This document shows, piece by piece, positions 34,895 through 44,333 of a stretch of DNA of 64,000 nucleotides. The notes under the pieces were generated by a model, which ran no database searches, had not been told where the DNA came from, and worked only from the letters and a program-made list of their open reading frames with translations. Source of the stretch: Citrobacter tructae (GTDB lineage: Bacteria > Pseudomonadota > Gammaproteobacteria > Enterobacterales > Enterobacteriaceae); contig NZ_CP038469.1 in the NCBI RefSeq assembly GCF_004684345.1, positions 248,001 to 312,000 of the forward strand, in the 5' to 3' direction. Made by a program: the position numbers and the translations under genes. Each line of letters begins with the position of its first letter. The stretch's first letter is position 1.

Positions 34895-36145
34895 ATGGAT
34901 ATAATGAGAAGTGTTGTGGGCATGGTGGTGTTACTGACTATCGCGTTTCTGCTGTCAGTAAATAAAAAACGTATTAGTTTGCGTACCGTTGGGGCCGCAC
35001 TGGTACTGCAAATTGCCATCGGTGGAATTATGCTGTATTTCCCGCCGGGAAAATGGCTGGTTGAGCAGGCTGCGCTCGGTGTCCACAAGGTGATGTCCTA
35101 CAGCGATGCGGGGAGTGCATTTATCTTTGGTTCGCTGGTAGGGCCAAAAATGGATGTGCTGTTTGACGGTGCCGGTTTTATTTTCGCCTTTCGCGTTCTC
35201 CCGGCCATCATTTTTGTCACCGCACTGATTAGCCTGCTGTACTACATTGGCGTGATGGGGCTGCTGATTCGTGTCCTTGGCGGTATTTTTCAGAAAGCGC
35301 TGAACATTAGTAAGATTGAATCTTTTGTTGCGGTGACGACCATTTTCCTCGGACAAAATGAGATCCCGGCCATTGTGAAACCGTTTATTGACCGCCTGAA
35401 TCGCAACGAGCTATTTACTGCGATTTGTAGCGGTATGGCTTCTATCGCCGGTTCGATGATGATTGGTTACGCCGGAATGGGCGTACCGATTGACTATTTG
35501 CTGGCGGCATCGTTGATGGCAATCCCAGGTGGTATTTTGTTTGCGCGCATGCTGAGCCCGGCGACGGAAGCATCCAGCGTCACCTTTGAAAACCTGTCGT
35601 TTACTGAAACGCCGCCGAAAAGCATCATTGAAGCGGCGGCCAGCGGCGCAATGACCGGCCTAAAAATTGCCGCAGGTGTGGCGACGGTTGTGATGGCATT
35701 TGTCGCCATTATCGCGCTGATTAACGGCATTATTGGCGGTATTGGCGGTTGGTTTGGCTTTGGGCACGCCTCGCTTGAAGGGATTTTTGGTTGGGTTCTG
35801 GCACCTTTGGCCTGGATTATGGGGGTGGACTGGAGCGATGCGACGCTGGCGGGTAGCCTGATCGGACAGAAACTGGCGATTAACGAGTTCGTTGCCTATC
35901 TCAACTTCTCCCCGTATCTGCAAACCGCAGGGACGTTGGATGTGAAGACCATTGCGATTATTTCGTTCGCCCTGTGCGGTTTTGCTAACTTTGGCTCGAT
36001 TGGCGTTGTTGTCGGGGCATTTTCCGCCATTGCGCCACAACGCGCACCGGAAATCGCGCAACTTGGGATGCGTGCACTGGCTGCGGCTACGCTCTCAAAC
36101 CTGATGAGCGCCACGATAGCCGGTTTCTTTATTGGTTTAGCGTAG
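34895..36145 (+). CDS. psuT: Concentrative nucleoside transporter, probable pseudouridine importer
   Basis: CNT-family nucleoside/proton symporter (formerly YeiM), 416 aa as in E. coli. It is hydrophobic throughout, with the CNT core motifs GSLVGPKMD, FLGQNEIPAIVKPF and the C-terminal FANFGSIGVVVGAFSAIAP. The operon with psuK and psuG supports pseudouridine as substrate. E. coli has the close paralog NupX; the gene context favours PsuT. Confidence 0.92.
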   Translation: MDIMRSVVGMVVLLTIAFLLSVNKKRISLRTVGAALVLQIAIGGIMLYFPPGKWLVEQAALGVHKVMSYSDAGSAFIFGSLVGPKMDVLFDGAGFIFAFRVLPAIIFVTALISLLYYIGVMGLLIRVLGGIFQKALNISKIESFVAVTTIFLGQNEIPAIVKPFIDRLNRNELFTAICSGMASIAGSMMIGYAGMGVPIDYLLAASLMAIPGGILFARMLSPATEASSVTFENLSFTETPPKSIIEAAASGAMTGLKIAAGVATVVMAFVAIIALINGIIGGIGGWFGFGHASLEGIFGWVLAPLAWIMGVDWSDATLAGSLIGQKLAINEFVAYLNFSPYLQTAGTLDVKTIAIISFALCGFANFGSIGVVVGAFSAIAPQRAPEIAQLGMRALAAATLSNLMSATIAGFFIGLA

Positions 36146-36152
36146 CCAGTGA

Positions 36153-36241
36153 TATTGCCGGAAGGCGACGCTTTGCGCCTTATCCGACCTACAAGATGTG
36201 CGATCCTGTAGGCCGGATAAGGCGTTTATGCCGCCATCGGC
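36153..36241. repeat. REP pair (BIME) between psuT and yeiI
   Basis: Two inverted REP units (about 36153-36195 and 36206-36241) with the typical GCCGGAAGGCG...CCTTATCCG and GCCGGATAAGGCG...GCCGCCATCGGC patterns. They lie between the convergent psuT and yeiI genes. Confidence 0.85.
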
Positions 36242-36248
36242 ATTGTGT

Positions 36249-37343
36249 TCAGACCTGGGAGGTTTGCAGCAGATACAGCGCGTTATCGGCGGAGAGCGTT
36301 GGGTTATTGATACTGACGCTGGCACGCGATAATGCCGCACAGGCCATTGCAAAATGGGCACTCTCACGGAACTCGCTACCTTCCAGAAAACTGTACAGTA
36401 ATCCGGCCATGAAAGCGTCATCAGCTCCAAAATTGTCTACGATCGGATGCGCGGGAGGAGTCAGCAAAAATTGCTCTCCGTCCTTTTCACTGCAAAAAAC
36501 GGATTCATCTTCCATACAAACAAAAATTCGTTTTATCCCCTGTTGGTGCAGGGAGTTTACGGCCAGTAAGCGATCGGCAGCTGAATGGATAGGTTGACCC
36601 CATAAAATCTCCAGCTCTTTCTGAGTGGGTTTCAGCGTATGAATTCGCGTAAACCAGGTTTTCATTTTTGCCGCTTTGAACTCTGAAACGGTATCAATAA
36701 ACACCGGGATATCATCGGCAATAGTAAAGACCCACTCAATGGCTTCGGCAGTCAGATTACAATCCGCCAGCACGACACCACAATGGCGGATCAAATCCCG
36801 CGAGCCGTTCAACAGTTGTGGGGTTAACTGTTGCAGGATGTGGGTATCGTTAATTGCCAGTACGGTCTCTTCCTGCTGAGTGGCGATCGACAAATAGGTT
36901 GATGTGTTATGCCCATGCAGTCGAATGCAACTGGAAACATTGACGCCTGCCTGACGCGTCTGTTCCAGCAGCGTTTCACCATAAAAATCACTGCCGACCG
37001 CGGAAATTAAATGCACATCACGCCCCAGCAGCGCCAGGTTATGAGCGATGTTGCGGCCCACGCCGCCAGCTGAACAGTGAATGCTGCCGGGATGAGAAGC
37101 TGCCTGAGGATAATGGATGTCAGCGACGCCGCGAATATCCATATTGATAGCCCCGACCACCACGCAATAATCCTGCTCGGTGAGGATATAGCCTTTGCCT
37201 TTAATCATTCCTTTGCGCATCAGATCCATAATATGTGCAGCGACGCGCGAACGGCTGATCTGCAAAATATCCGCAATTTCATTTTGCTGAATTAACGGAT
37301 TGCGCCGCAGGATCTTAAGGATCTGCTTTTCTCTGTCGTTCAT
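36249..37343 (-). CDS. yeiI: HTH-PfkB sugar kinase fusion YeiI
   Basis: The 364 aa protein (362 in E. coli) has an N-terminal winged helix-turn-helix (about residues 1-60: NEIADILQISRSRVAAHIMDL) joined to a PfkB/ribokinase domain with GGVGRNIAHNLALLGRDVHL, closely related to PsuK. The catalytic-loop motif reads FGADDAFMAGL where PsuK has GAGDAMMAGL; the final Asp is kept. It may be a kinase, a ligand-sensing regulator, or both. Convergent with psuT and 2 bp from nfo on the same strand. Confidence 0.9.
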   Translation of the reverse strand: MNDREKQILKILRRNPLIQQNEIADILQISRSRVAAHIMDLMRKGMIKGKGYILTEQDYCVVVGAINMDIRGVADIHYPQAASHPGSIHCSAGGVGRNIAHNLALLGRDVHLISAVGSDFYGETLLEQTRQAGVNVSSCIRLHGHNTSTYLSIATQQEETVLAINDTHILQQLTPQLLNGSRDLIRHCGVVLADCNLTAEAIEWVFTIADDIPVFIDTVSEFKAAKMKTWFTRIHTLKPTQKELEILWGQPIHSAADRLLAVNSLHQQGIKRIFVCMEDESVFCSEKDGEQFLLTPPAHPIVDNFGADDAFMAGLLYSFLEGSEFRESAHFAMACAALSRASVSINNPTLSADNALYLLQTSQV

Positions 37344-37345
37344 GG

Positions 37346-38203
37346 TTACGCAACCGCCTTTTCTGTTTGCTGCGCTTTCAGCCAGGCTATCTCTTCCGCC
37401 CAGATATCCGGATTAATGGTTTCCAGGACCAGCGGAATGCCGTCAAAACGGTCGTCCTGCATGATCCAACGGAAGGCATCGTGACCGATGTTGCCTTCGC
37501 CTAAGCTGTGGTGGCGGTCAACGCGGCTGCCAAATGTGCTCTTGGCATCGTTGAGATGCATCCCGCGTAAATAGTTAAAGCCGACAATACGTTCAAACTC
37601 CGCAAAGGTCTTTTCGCACTCGGCGGCGCTACGCAGATCGTATCCGGCGGCGAAGGCGTGGCAGGTATCAATGCAGACGCCGACGCGGGATTTGTCTTCT
37701 ACGCCGTCGATAATGGCGGCCAGATGTTCAAACTTAAACCCAAGATTGCTGCCCTGACCGGCGGTATTTTCGATGACTGCTGTTACGCCCTGGGTCTGCG
37801 CGAGAGCAATGTTGATGGACTCGGCAATGCGCGCCAGGCATTCATCTTCCGGGATCTGCATTAAATGGCTGCCCGGATGAAAGTTAAGCAGGGATAACCC
37901 CAGCAACTCACAACGTTGCATTTCATCAATAAAGGCATCGCGTGATTTTTCCAGTGCATCGCTGACCGGGTGACCGAGGTTAATCAGGTAGCTGTCGTGA
38001 GGCAGGATCTGGGCGGAGGTATAGTGATACTTCTCGCAGGCCGACTTGAAATCATCAATGACTTCGGTGGTCAACGGTGCGGCGCGCCACTGGCGCTGAT
38101 TTTTGGTGAACAGGGCGAATGCGGTCGCTTCGATTTCTGCGGCTCGAATAGCGGCGTTTGCCAGGCCGCCAGCGGCGCTTACGTGCGCTCCAATATATTT
38201 CAT
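37346..38203 (-). CDS. nfo: Endonuclease IV (AP endonuclease)
   Basis: Zinc-dependent apurinic/apyrimidinic endonuclease of base excision repair, 285 aa as in E. coli. The AP endonuclease family 2 signatures are present: ENTAGQGSNLG (zinc Glu), GVCIDTCHAFAAGYD (zinc Asp/His) and HLNDAKSTFGSRVDRH. In E. coli nfo is induced by SoxS. The yeiI gene follows after 2 bp, so both may share a transcript. Confidence 0.97.
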   Translation of the reverse strand: MKYIGAHVSAAGGLANAAIRAAEIEATAFALFTKNQRQWRAAPLTTEVIDDFKSACEKYHYTSAQILPHDSYLINLGHPVSDALEKSRDAFIDEMQRCELLGLSLLNFHPGSHLMQIPEDECLARIAESINIALAQTQGVTAVIENTAGQGSNLGFKFEHLAAIIDGVEDKSRVGVCIDTCHAFAAGYDLRSAAECEKTFAEFERIVGFNYLRGMHLNDAKSTFGSRVDRHHSLGEGNIGHDAFRWIMQDDRFDGIPLVLETINPDIWAEEIAWLKAQQTEKAVA

Positions 38204-38210
38204 AAATTAA

Positions 38211-38251
38211 ACCCGCCATACTCAAATATAAAAGGGGAGAGTATAGCGGGT
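38211..38251. promoter_or_regulatory. Near-perfect inverted repeat in the nfo upstream region
   Basis: Arms 38211-38223 and 38239-38251 pair at 12 of 13 positions with a 15-nt loop. The distal arm contains TATACT on the minus strand, a candidate -10 for nfo. It may be an operator, a leader hairpin or the yeiH terminator. Confidence 0.4.
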
Positions 38252-38274
38252 CAGCGGGGGTTAGTCGTGGTCGA

Positions 38275-39324
38275 TTATGCCATCAGGGCGTGGATGGCAA
38301 CGTTGATTGCACCACCACCTACAATCAGCCAGGCAAACAGGACCAGCGCCATCAGTAAGGGTTTTGCTCCGGCTTTTTTCAGGGCGCTAACGTGAGTGGT
38401 CAGCCCAAGTGCAGCCATTGCCATTGCCAGCAGTACGGTATCCAGGGTTACCAGCATGTTCACCACAGACTGCGGCAGCAGGTGGAACGAGTTAAAGATC
38501 GCCACCACAATGAACAGGATGGCAAACCACGGAATGGTGATTTTGCTCTTTTCGCCACCGTTAGCCGGAGACAGCTGTTTCACACGAGCAGCCAGGAGAA
38601 TGAGGAACGGAGCCAGCATCATGACGCGCAGCATTTTGGCAATCACCGCGGCGTTTTCTGCATCCGGGCTAATCGCGTGTCCGGCAGCGACAACCTGTGC
38701 GACTTCATGCATGGTTGACCCAATGTAAATCCCGTAGGTTTCCGGGCTAAACCAGTGTGCCAGCAGCGGATACATCGCCGGATACAGGAAGATAGCAATG
38801 GTACCGAAGATGACTACGGTGGCGACAGCGACCGTCACCTTACTGGCCTCAGCTTTCACTACCGGCTCTGTTGCCAGTACCGCCGCAGCACCACAAATAC
38901 TGCTCCCGGCACCAATCAGCCAACTGGTGTGTTTGTCCAGGCCAAACACTTTCTGACCAAGGAAACAGGCCAGCATAAAGGTGCTGGTCAGCGTCAGCGC
39001 ATCGATCACAATCCCGCTGACGCCAACATCCGCAATCTGCGCGAAGGTGAGACGAAAGCCGTAGAGGATTATCCCAAGGCGCAACAAATGTTGTTTGGCA
39101 AACAGTACGCCGCCGTCACAGCTTTTCCAGATGTGTGGATAGACAGTGTTGCCGAGAACCATCCCCAGTAAAATGGCTAAGGTGAGGGCGCTGAACCCGG
39201 CTCCCGCGACGGCGGGGATAGAACCACCCCATAACGCGGCCCCGGTGATTACTGCGCTCAGGGCAAGCCCCGGAATAAAATGCCACACTGTACGTCGATG
39301 ATTCTGTAGGGCGAGTTCAGTCAT
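38275..39324 (-). CDS. yeiH: YeiH/YadS-type UPF0324 putative sulfate exporter family protein
   Basis: Multi-helix inner-membrane protein of the UPF0324 (Cons_hypoth698) family, 349 aa as in E. coli, with about ten helices and conserved GAGSSICGAAAVLATEP and GSTMHEVAQVVAAG loops. The substrate is unproven. The divergent yeiE encodes a LysR regulator that is its likely controller. The ribosome site is AGGAGGGG before ATG. Confidence 0.92.
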   Translation of the reverse strand: MTELALQNHRRTVWHFIPGLALSAVITGAALWGGSIPAVAGAGFSALTLAILLGMVLGNTVYPHIWKSCDGGVLFAKQHLLRLGIILYGFRLTFAQIADVGVSGIVIDALTLTSTFMLACFLGQKVFGLDKHTSWLIGAGSSICGAAAVLATEPVVKAEASKVTVAVATVVIFGTIAIFLYPAMYPLLAHWFSPETYGIYIGSTMHEVAQVVAAGHAISPDAENAAVIAKMLRVMMLAPFLILLAARVKQLSPANGGEKSKITIPWFAILFIVVAIFNSFHLLPQSVVNMLVTLDTVLLAMAMAALGLTTHVSALKKAGAKPLLMALVLFAWLIVGGGAINVAIHALMA

Positions 39325-39425
39325 AACCCCTCCTGTGAATGGAATGTTTTCTTGGAGAAAATAGTAAGGTGAAGTGGCTTAAAAATAAAATTGATTATAT
39401 ATTTATAATTAATCTGTATAAGTGG

Positions 39426-39552
<127 letters not shown>

Positions 39553-39580
39553 AACGCGGGCCATCTGGAGGAAAACGACC

Positions 39581-40450
39581 ATGCATATCACCCTGCGACA
39601 ACTTGAAGTGTTTGCTGAGGTACTGAAAAGTGGCTCGACGACCCAGGCTTCGGTCATGCTGTCATTGTCGCAATCAGCGGTGAGCGCGGCCCTGACCGAT
39701 TTGGAGGGGCAGCTTGGCGTGCAACTGTTCGATCGTGTGGGCAAACGTCTGGTGGTTAATGAGCACGGGCGTTTACTCTATCCCCGCGCATTGGCGCTGC
39801 TTGAGCAAACTGCCGAAATTGAACAGCTCTTTCGTGAAGATAATGGGGCGATTCGCGTCTTTGCCAGCAGCACCATCGGCAATTACATTTTACCCGCCAT
39901 GATCGCCCACTATCGACAGGATTTTCCCGATCTGCCGCTGGAGCTGAGCGTGGGCAACAGCCAGGACGTGATTAATGCCGTACTGGATTTTCGGGTCGAC
40001 ATTGGATTGATTGAAGGGCCTTGCCACAGTACGGAAATTATCTCTGAACCCTGGCTGGAAGATGAACTGGTGGTGTTTGCCGCACCGACTTCTCCGTTGG
40101 TAAAAGGTCCCGTGACGCTGGAGCAACTGGCTGCTTCACCGTGGATCCTCCGCGAGCGCGGGTCCGGTACGCGTGAACTGGTGGATTACCTGCTGTTGTC
40201 TCATTTACCGCGATTTCAGATGGCCATGGAGTTGGGCAACTCTGAGGCCATTAAGCATGCAGTGCGTCATGGATTAGGGATTAGCTGCCTGTCGCGCCGG
40301 GTAATTGAGGAGCAACTTCAGGCGGGAACGTTGAGTGAAGTATCCGTACCGTTGCCACGTTTAGTGCGTACCCTTTGGCGCGTTCATCACCGCCAGAAAC
40401 ATCTCTCGAATGCGCTGCTGCGCTTTTTACGCTACAGCGACCAGCAGTAG
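39581..40450 (+). CDS. yeiE: LysR-family regulator YeiE
   Basis: LysR-type regulator, 289 aa (293 in E. coli). The N-terminal helix-turn-helix (TTQASVMLSLSQSAVSAALTDLEGQLG) is followed by the periplasmic-binding-protein-like effector domain. YeiE has been linked in E. coli to sulfite and iron-related control. It is divergent from yeiH, with an ERIC element between them, and upstream of lysP on the same strand. Confidence 0.94.
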   Translation: MHITLRQLEVFAEVLKSGSTTQASVMLSLSQSAVSAALTDLEGQLGVQLFDRVGKRLVVNEHGRLLYPRALALLEQTAEIEQLFREDNGAIRVFASSTIGNYILPAMIAHYRQDFPDLPLELSVGNSQDVINAVLDFRVDIGLIEGPCHSTEIISEPWLEDELVVFAAPTSPLVKGPVTLEQLAASPWILRERGSGTRELVDYLLLSHLPRFQMAMELGNSEAIKHAVRHGLGISCLSRRVIEEQLQAGTLSEVSVPLPRLVRTLWRVHHRQKHLSNALLRFLRYSDQQ

Positions 40451-40608
40451 GGGCGATGTTTTGTCCGGCAACATGCCTGCCATTTTCTGCTTTACTTATA
40501 ATCCACGGCCAGTCATGAAGGTCTCTTATAACAGCGTATTTGTGCCGGAAGAATGCCGTTTCGTCTGCTACAATCGCGCCTCATTTTTTGGATGGATAGC
40601 ATTTTCAC

Positions 40609-42084
40609 ATGGTTTCCGAAATTAAAACCACAGAAGCGCCCACGCTACGTCGTGAACTGAAGGCGCGCCACCTGACGATGATTGCCATTGGTGGCTCCAT
40701 CGGTACGGGTCTTTTCGTTGCATCTGGTGCAACCATTTCTGCGGCGGGTCCAGGCGGCGCGCTGTTTTCCTATATCCTGATTGGCCTGATGGTGTACTTC
40801 CTGATGACCAGTCTCGGTGAACTGGCCGCGTATATGCCGGTTTCCGGCTCGTTCTCCACCTACGGTCAGAACTATGTAGAAGAAGGCTTTGGTTTCGCGC
40901 TGGGCTGGAACTACTGGTACAACTGGGCTGTAACCATTGCCGTTGACCTTGTGGCCGCGCAACTGGTGATGAGCTGGTGGTTCCCGGATACGCCAGGCTG
41001 GATCTGGAGTGCGCTGTTCTTGTGCGTCATCTTCCTGCTGAACTACATTTCGGTCAGAGGTTTTGGTGAAGCGGAGTACTGGTTCTCACTGATCAAAGTT
41101 ACCACCGTCATTATCTTCATTGCGGTTGGCGTGCTGATGATTTTCGGTATCTTCAAAGGCGCTCAGCCGGTGGGCTGGAGCAACTGGACCACGGGAGACG
41201 CGCCTTTTGCCGGTGGCTTTGCAGCCATGATCGGCGTGGCGATGATCGTCGGCTTCTCCTTCCAGGGCACTGAGCTGATCGGTATCGCTGCGGGTGAGTC
41301 TGAAGATCCAGAGAAGAATATTCCGCGCGCGGTGCGTCAGGTGTTCTGGCGAATCCTGCTGTTCTATGTGTTCGCTATTCTGATTATCAGCCTGATTATT
41401 CCGTATACCGATCCAAGCCTGCTGCGCAACGATGTGAAAGACATCAGCGTCAGTCCGTTTACGCTGGTATTCCAGCACGCTGGCCTGCTTTCTGCTGCGG
41501 CGGTGATGAACGCCGTGATCCTGACGGCGGTGCTGTCGGCGGGTAACTCCGGCATGTACGCCTCAACGCGTATGCTCTACACCCTGGCATGTGACGGCAA
41601 AGCGCCGCGTATTTTCGCCAAATTGTCTCGTGGTGGCGTTCCGCGTAATGCGTTGTATGCGACTACGGTGGTGGCGGGTCTGTGCTTCCTGACATCCATG
41701 TTTGGCAACCAGACCGTGTACCTGTGGCTGCTGAATACCTCTGGGATGACGGGCTTTATCGCCTGGCTGGGGATTGCCATCAGTCACTATCGCTTCCGTC
41801 GCGGTTACGTGATGCAGGGGCGTGATGTGAACGATCTGCCGTATCGCTCAGGCTTCTTCCCGCTGGGACCGATCTTTGCGTTCGTGCTGTGCCTGATAAT
41901 CACTCTGGGTCAGAACTATGAAGCGTTCCTGAGAGACTCCATTGACTGGGGCGGCGTGATGGCAACCTATATTGGTATCCCGCTGTTCCTGATTATCTGG
42001 TTCGGCTACAAGCTGACCAAAGGGACGCGTTTCGTGCGTTACAGCGAAATGCAATTCCCGGATCGCGTGAAGAAATCGTCTTAA
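40609..42084 (+). CDS. lysP: Lysine-specific permease LysP
   Basis: Twelve-helix APC-family proton symporter for L-lysine, which in E. coli also restrains CadC. It has 491 aa (489 in E. coli). Family motifs include IAIGGSIGTGLFVASG in TM1 and FQGTELIGIAAGES in TM6. In E. coli it is controlled by ArgP. Followed by a strong terminator shared with the convergent receptor gene. Confidence 0.96.
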   Translation: MVSEIKTTEAPTLRRELKARHLTMIAIGGSIGTGLFVASGATISAAGPGGALFSYILIGLMVYFLMTSLGELAAYMPVSGSFSTYGQNYVEEGFGFALGWNYWYNWAVTIAVDLVAAQLVMSWWFPDTPGWIWSALFLCVIFLLNYISVRGFGEAEYWFSLIKVTTVIIFIAVGVLMIFGIFKGAQPVGWSNWTTGDAPFAGGFAAMIGVAMIVGFSFQGTELIGIAAGESEDPEKNIPRAVRQVFWRILLFYVFAILIISLIIPYTDPSLLRNDVKDISVSPFTLVFQHAGLLSAAAVMNAVILTAVLSAGNSGMYASTRMLYTLACDGKAPRIFAKLSRGGVPRNALYATTVVAGLCFLTSMFGNQTVYLWLLNTSGMTGFIAWLGIAISHYRFRRGYVMQGRDVNDLPYRSGFFPLGPIFAFVLCLIITLGQNYEAFLRDSIDWGGVMATYIGIPLFLIIWFGYKLTKGTRFVRYSEMQFPDRVKKSS

Positions 42085-42107
42085 GCGGTTTGGCAGGAAA
42101 TAACAAC

Positions 42108-42145
42108 AAGCCCCGGCATAATAATAAGTGCCGGGGCTTTTTATT
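42108..42145. terminator. Terminator between lysP and the TonB-dependent receptor gene
   Basis: Eleven-bp perfect arms AAGCCCCGGCA (42108-42118) and its complement (42129-42139), followed by TTTTATT. It lies between convergent genes and has A/T flanks on both sides. Confidence 0.88.
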
Positions 42146-42154
42146 GGGCCGAAC

Positions 42155-44140
42155 TTAGAAGTTATACGTCAGGCCAACCGTGTAACGACGACCATCGAGT
42201 ATGGTGTCGTAGGTATCGTAATCGATTTGCTTATCCAGCACGTTGTACACACCGGCGGTGGCGAGAACATCTTTGCTCACGTAGTAACGTACACCGACAT
42301 CGACCTGGGTATAAGACGGTGTTCCCTGTGCCATCGAGGTACGGCTCAGATACTCAGACGTTTTCCCGCGTAGATTTAGACGGCTCCAGAAACCGAGATC
42401 CTGCGTTGCCTGCCAGTCCAGCGTGGTGTTAAACATATGTTTCGGCATTTTGTTTAACGGCTGACCGGAGAACTGACCGCTTTTCTGTTCAGATTCGGTG
42501 TAGGTGTAGTTTGCCGTCCAGTTGAGATCGGTGGTGATTTTCCAGCCGAAGGTGGATTCTACGCCACGCATATTGGCTTTATCGACGTTAACGCGATCGC
42601 TGACGAAGTCATAGTGGGTATTGCCGATGGTGCAGGCTGGATCGGCGCTGCTGTTACAACGGCGAACTTCAGTGATCTTGTCTTTGAAGTCGGTGTTGAA
42701 CAGCGTCACACCCGCGTTGAGGTCGTTGCCGTTATCCCACAGCAGGCCAATTTCTTCGCTCAGGCTCTTCTCCGGTTTCAGATCCGGGTTGCCCACAATG
42801 ATCCCGTTCAGACGGCCGCCGCCGGTCACCTGTCCCCAGCTTGCTGACGACTGGCGCAGATCCGGTGCACGATAGCCCGCAGAGACACCGCCTTTCAACG
42901 TCCATTGATCGCTGAGATGCCATACACCGTAGCCGCGCGGCGTCCAGTTATCACCGTAGTTTTCATCTTTATCCATACGCAGACCGCCGGTCAGCGTGAA
43001 GGTATCGGTCACCGCCCATTCATCTTCCGCAAACAGCGCCCAGCTCCAGCGGGTCAGCTTATTCAGGCCATCAGCCGCTTGTAGCTGGTTACCGTTATCG
43101 CGCAGTTTTTCATAACGGTACTGCCCACCCGCCGTCAGAGTATGCGCCCCGAGGAAAATCTGGTTCTGATTGTTAAAGATGGTGTTGTAGGACTTCATCT
43201 GGCGACCTGGATTATCGGTCTCCTCCTGCTGAACATAGCTGGTGGTGTTGAAGTCGTCGTAGTAACCGCTGTGGGTCACTGAATAGGTGGTGTGCACATA
43301 CTTATTTTCGCTTTTGCTGTTTGGCTTACAGCTCCCGTTACGACAGCTTTCTTCTGCCATTGATTTGCCAGGCGTACTGTCGCGATCCTGCAGTTCACGT
43401 GCGTAATCGAAATCAATGTCGTTTTTATCATCCGGCGTAAAGTTCAGGGTTAATCCCCCGTTACGCATACGCTGTTCGTTGTAGCCATTGACGATTTCAT
43501 CTTCTGCACGGTGAGAGAATAAACCGGTGACTTTTGCGCCGAGCAATCCGTCAATCAGCGGCCCGGACGCATAGGCGTTAGTCTGGTAAATATCGCCGGA
43601 ATCGCGGTCTTCCTGGAAGGTGGCATCACCGTGTAAGGAACCGCTCCAGGCTTTGGTATTCGACACTTTTTTGGTGATCACGTTAATCACGCCGCCCATC
43701 GCATCGGAGCCGTAAAGCGATGACATGGGACCACGGATCACTTCGATTCGTTCGATCGATTCCAGCGGCGGTAGCCAACCTTGTTCAATACCTGAGTTAT
43801 CGCTGTTAGGGCGTGTTCCTCGTGTGCTGATGCGCTTCCCATTGACCAGGAAGAGCGTGTATTGCGAAGCCATCCCGCGAATACTGATATCACTGCTACT
43901 GCCGCCGCCTGTAACGACGACGCCAGGCACATCTTTGAGCGCATCGGTGACGTCACGGTAGGCTTTATCCTCAATTTGCTGCTTGGTGATCACAGAAATA
44001 GAGGCGGGGGCGTCCTGAATCTTTTGCTCGAACCCGGTGGCGGTGACCACCACGGTATCCTGGTTAGTTGCATAGACGAGTGATGGGAGGCATGCCGCGC
44101 TGACTGCGACAGCAACAGCCTTAACGTGAGGTATAGTCAT
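42155..44140 (-). CDS. TonB-dependent catecholate siderophore receptor, Iha/IrgA-like, at the cirA locus
   Basis: Outer-membrane receptor of 661 aa. A signal peptide (about 24 residues, ending SLVYA) precedes a TonB-box-like DTVVVTA, a plug domain (APASISVIT, RDVTDALKDVPGV, GPMSSLYGSDAMGGVINVIT) and a 22-strand barrel ending in the aromatic TVGLTYNF. Two Cys pairs lie in extracellular loops (CRNGSC; CNSSADPAC). It sits between lysP and yeiG, where E. coli has cirA, but the plug and barrel resemble Iha/IrgA more than K-12 CirA. I chose ATG 44140 over ATG 44149 because GGA then has usable spacing. A Fur box lies upstream. Likely ligands are enterobactin-type catecholates. Confidence 0.85.
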   Translation of the reverse strand: MTIPHVKAVAVAVSAACLPSLVYATNQDTVVVTATGFEQKIQDAPASISVITKQQIEDKAYRDVTDALKDVPGVVVTGGGSSSDISIRGMASQYTLFLVNGKRISTRGTRPNSDNSGIEQGWLPPLESIERIEVIRGPMSSLYGSDAMGGVINVITKKVSNTKAWSGSLHGDATFQEDRDSGDIYQTNAYASGPLIDGLLGAKVTGLFSHRAEDEIVNGYNEQRMRNGGLTLNFTPDDKNDIDFDYARELQDRDSTPGKSMAEESCRNGSCKPNSKSENKYVHTTYSVTHSGYYDDFNTTSYVQQEETDNPGRQMKSYNTIFNNQNQIFLGAHTLTAGGQYRYEKLRDNGNQLQAADGLNKLTRWSWALFAEDEWAVTDTFTLTGGLRMDKDENYGDNWTPRGYGVWHLSDQWTLKGGVSAGYRAPDLRQSSASWGQVTGGGRLNGIIVGNPDLKPEKSLSEEIGLLWDNGNDLNAGVTLFNTDFKDKITEVRRCNSSADPACTIGNTHYDFVSDRVNVDKANMRGVESTFGWKITTDLNWTANYTYTESEQKSGQFSGQPLNKMPKHMFNTTLDWQATQDLGFWSRLNLRGKTSEYLSRTSMAQGTPSYTQVDVGVRYYVSKDVLATAGVYNVLDKQIDYDTYDTILDGRRYTVGLTYNF

Positions 44141-44165
44141 TTGTATCATTCCATTTAAATGAATT

Positions 44166-44225
44166 TACCCGTCATACTTCAAGCTGCAGGTGCGTTGGCT
44201 GTTGCAACCCGAACTATTGCGGGTA
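44166..44225. repeat. Internally deleted ERIC remnant
   Basis: A 60-bp sequence that keeps both ERIC ends (TTACCCGTCATACTTCAAGC at the left; CAACCCGAACTATTGCGGGTA-like at the right) but lacks the central palindrome seen in the full copy at 39426-39552. It lies in the receptor leader, between the Fur box and the start codon. Confidence 0.75.
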
Positions 44226-44333
44226 CTGAACTGCGTGTCATGTGAAAGGCCATGACAATTGTATGTATTTGTCTTTTAAGGACTCTTTTCAGTAAAGAGG
44301 CGGAGAGGATTGTACAAAAGTATGAATTTTTGT

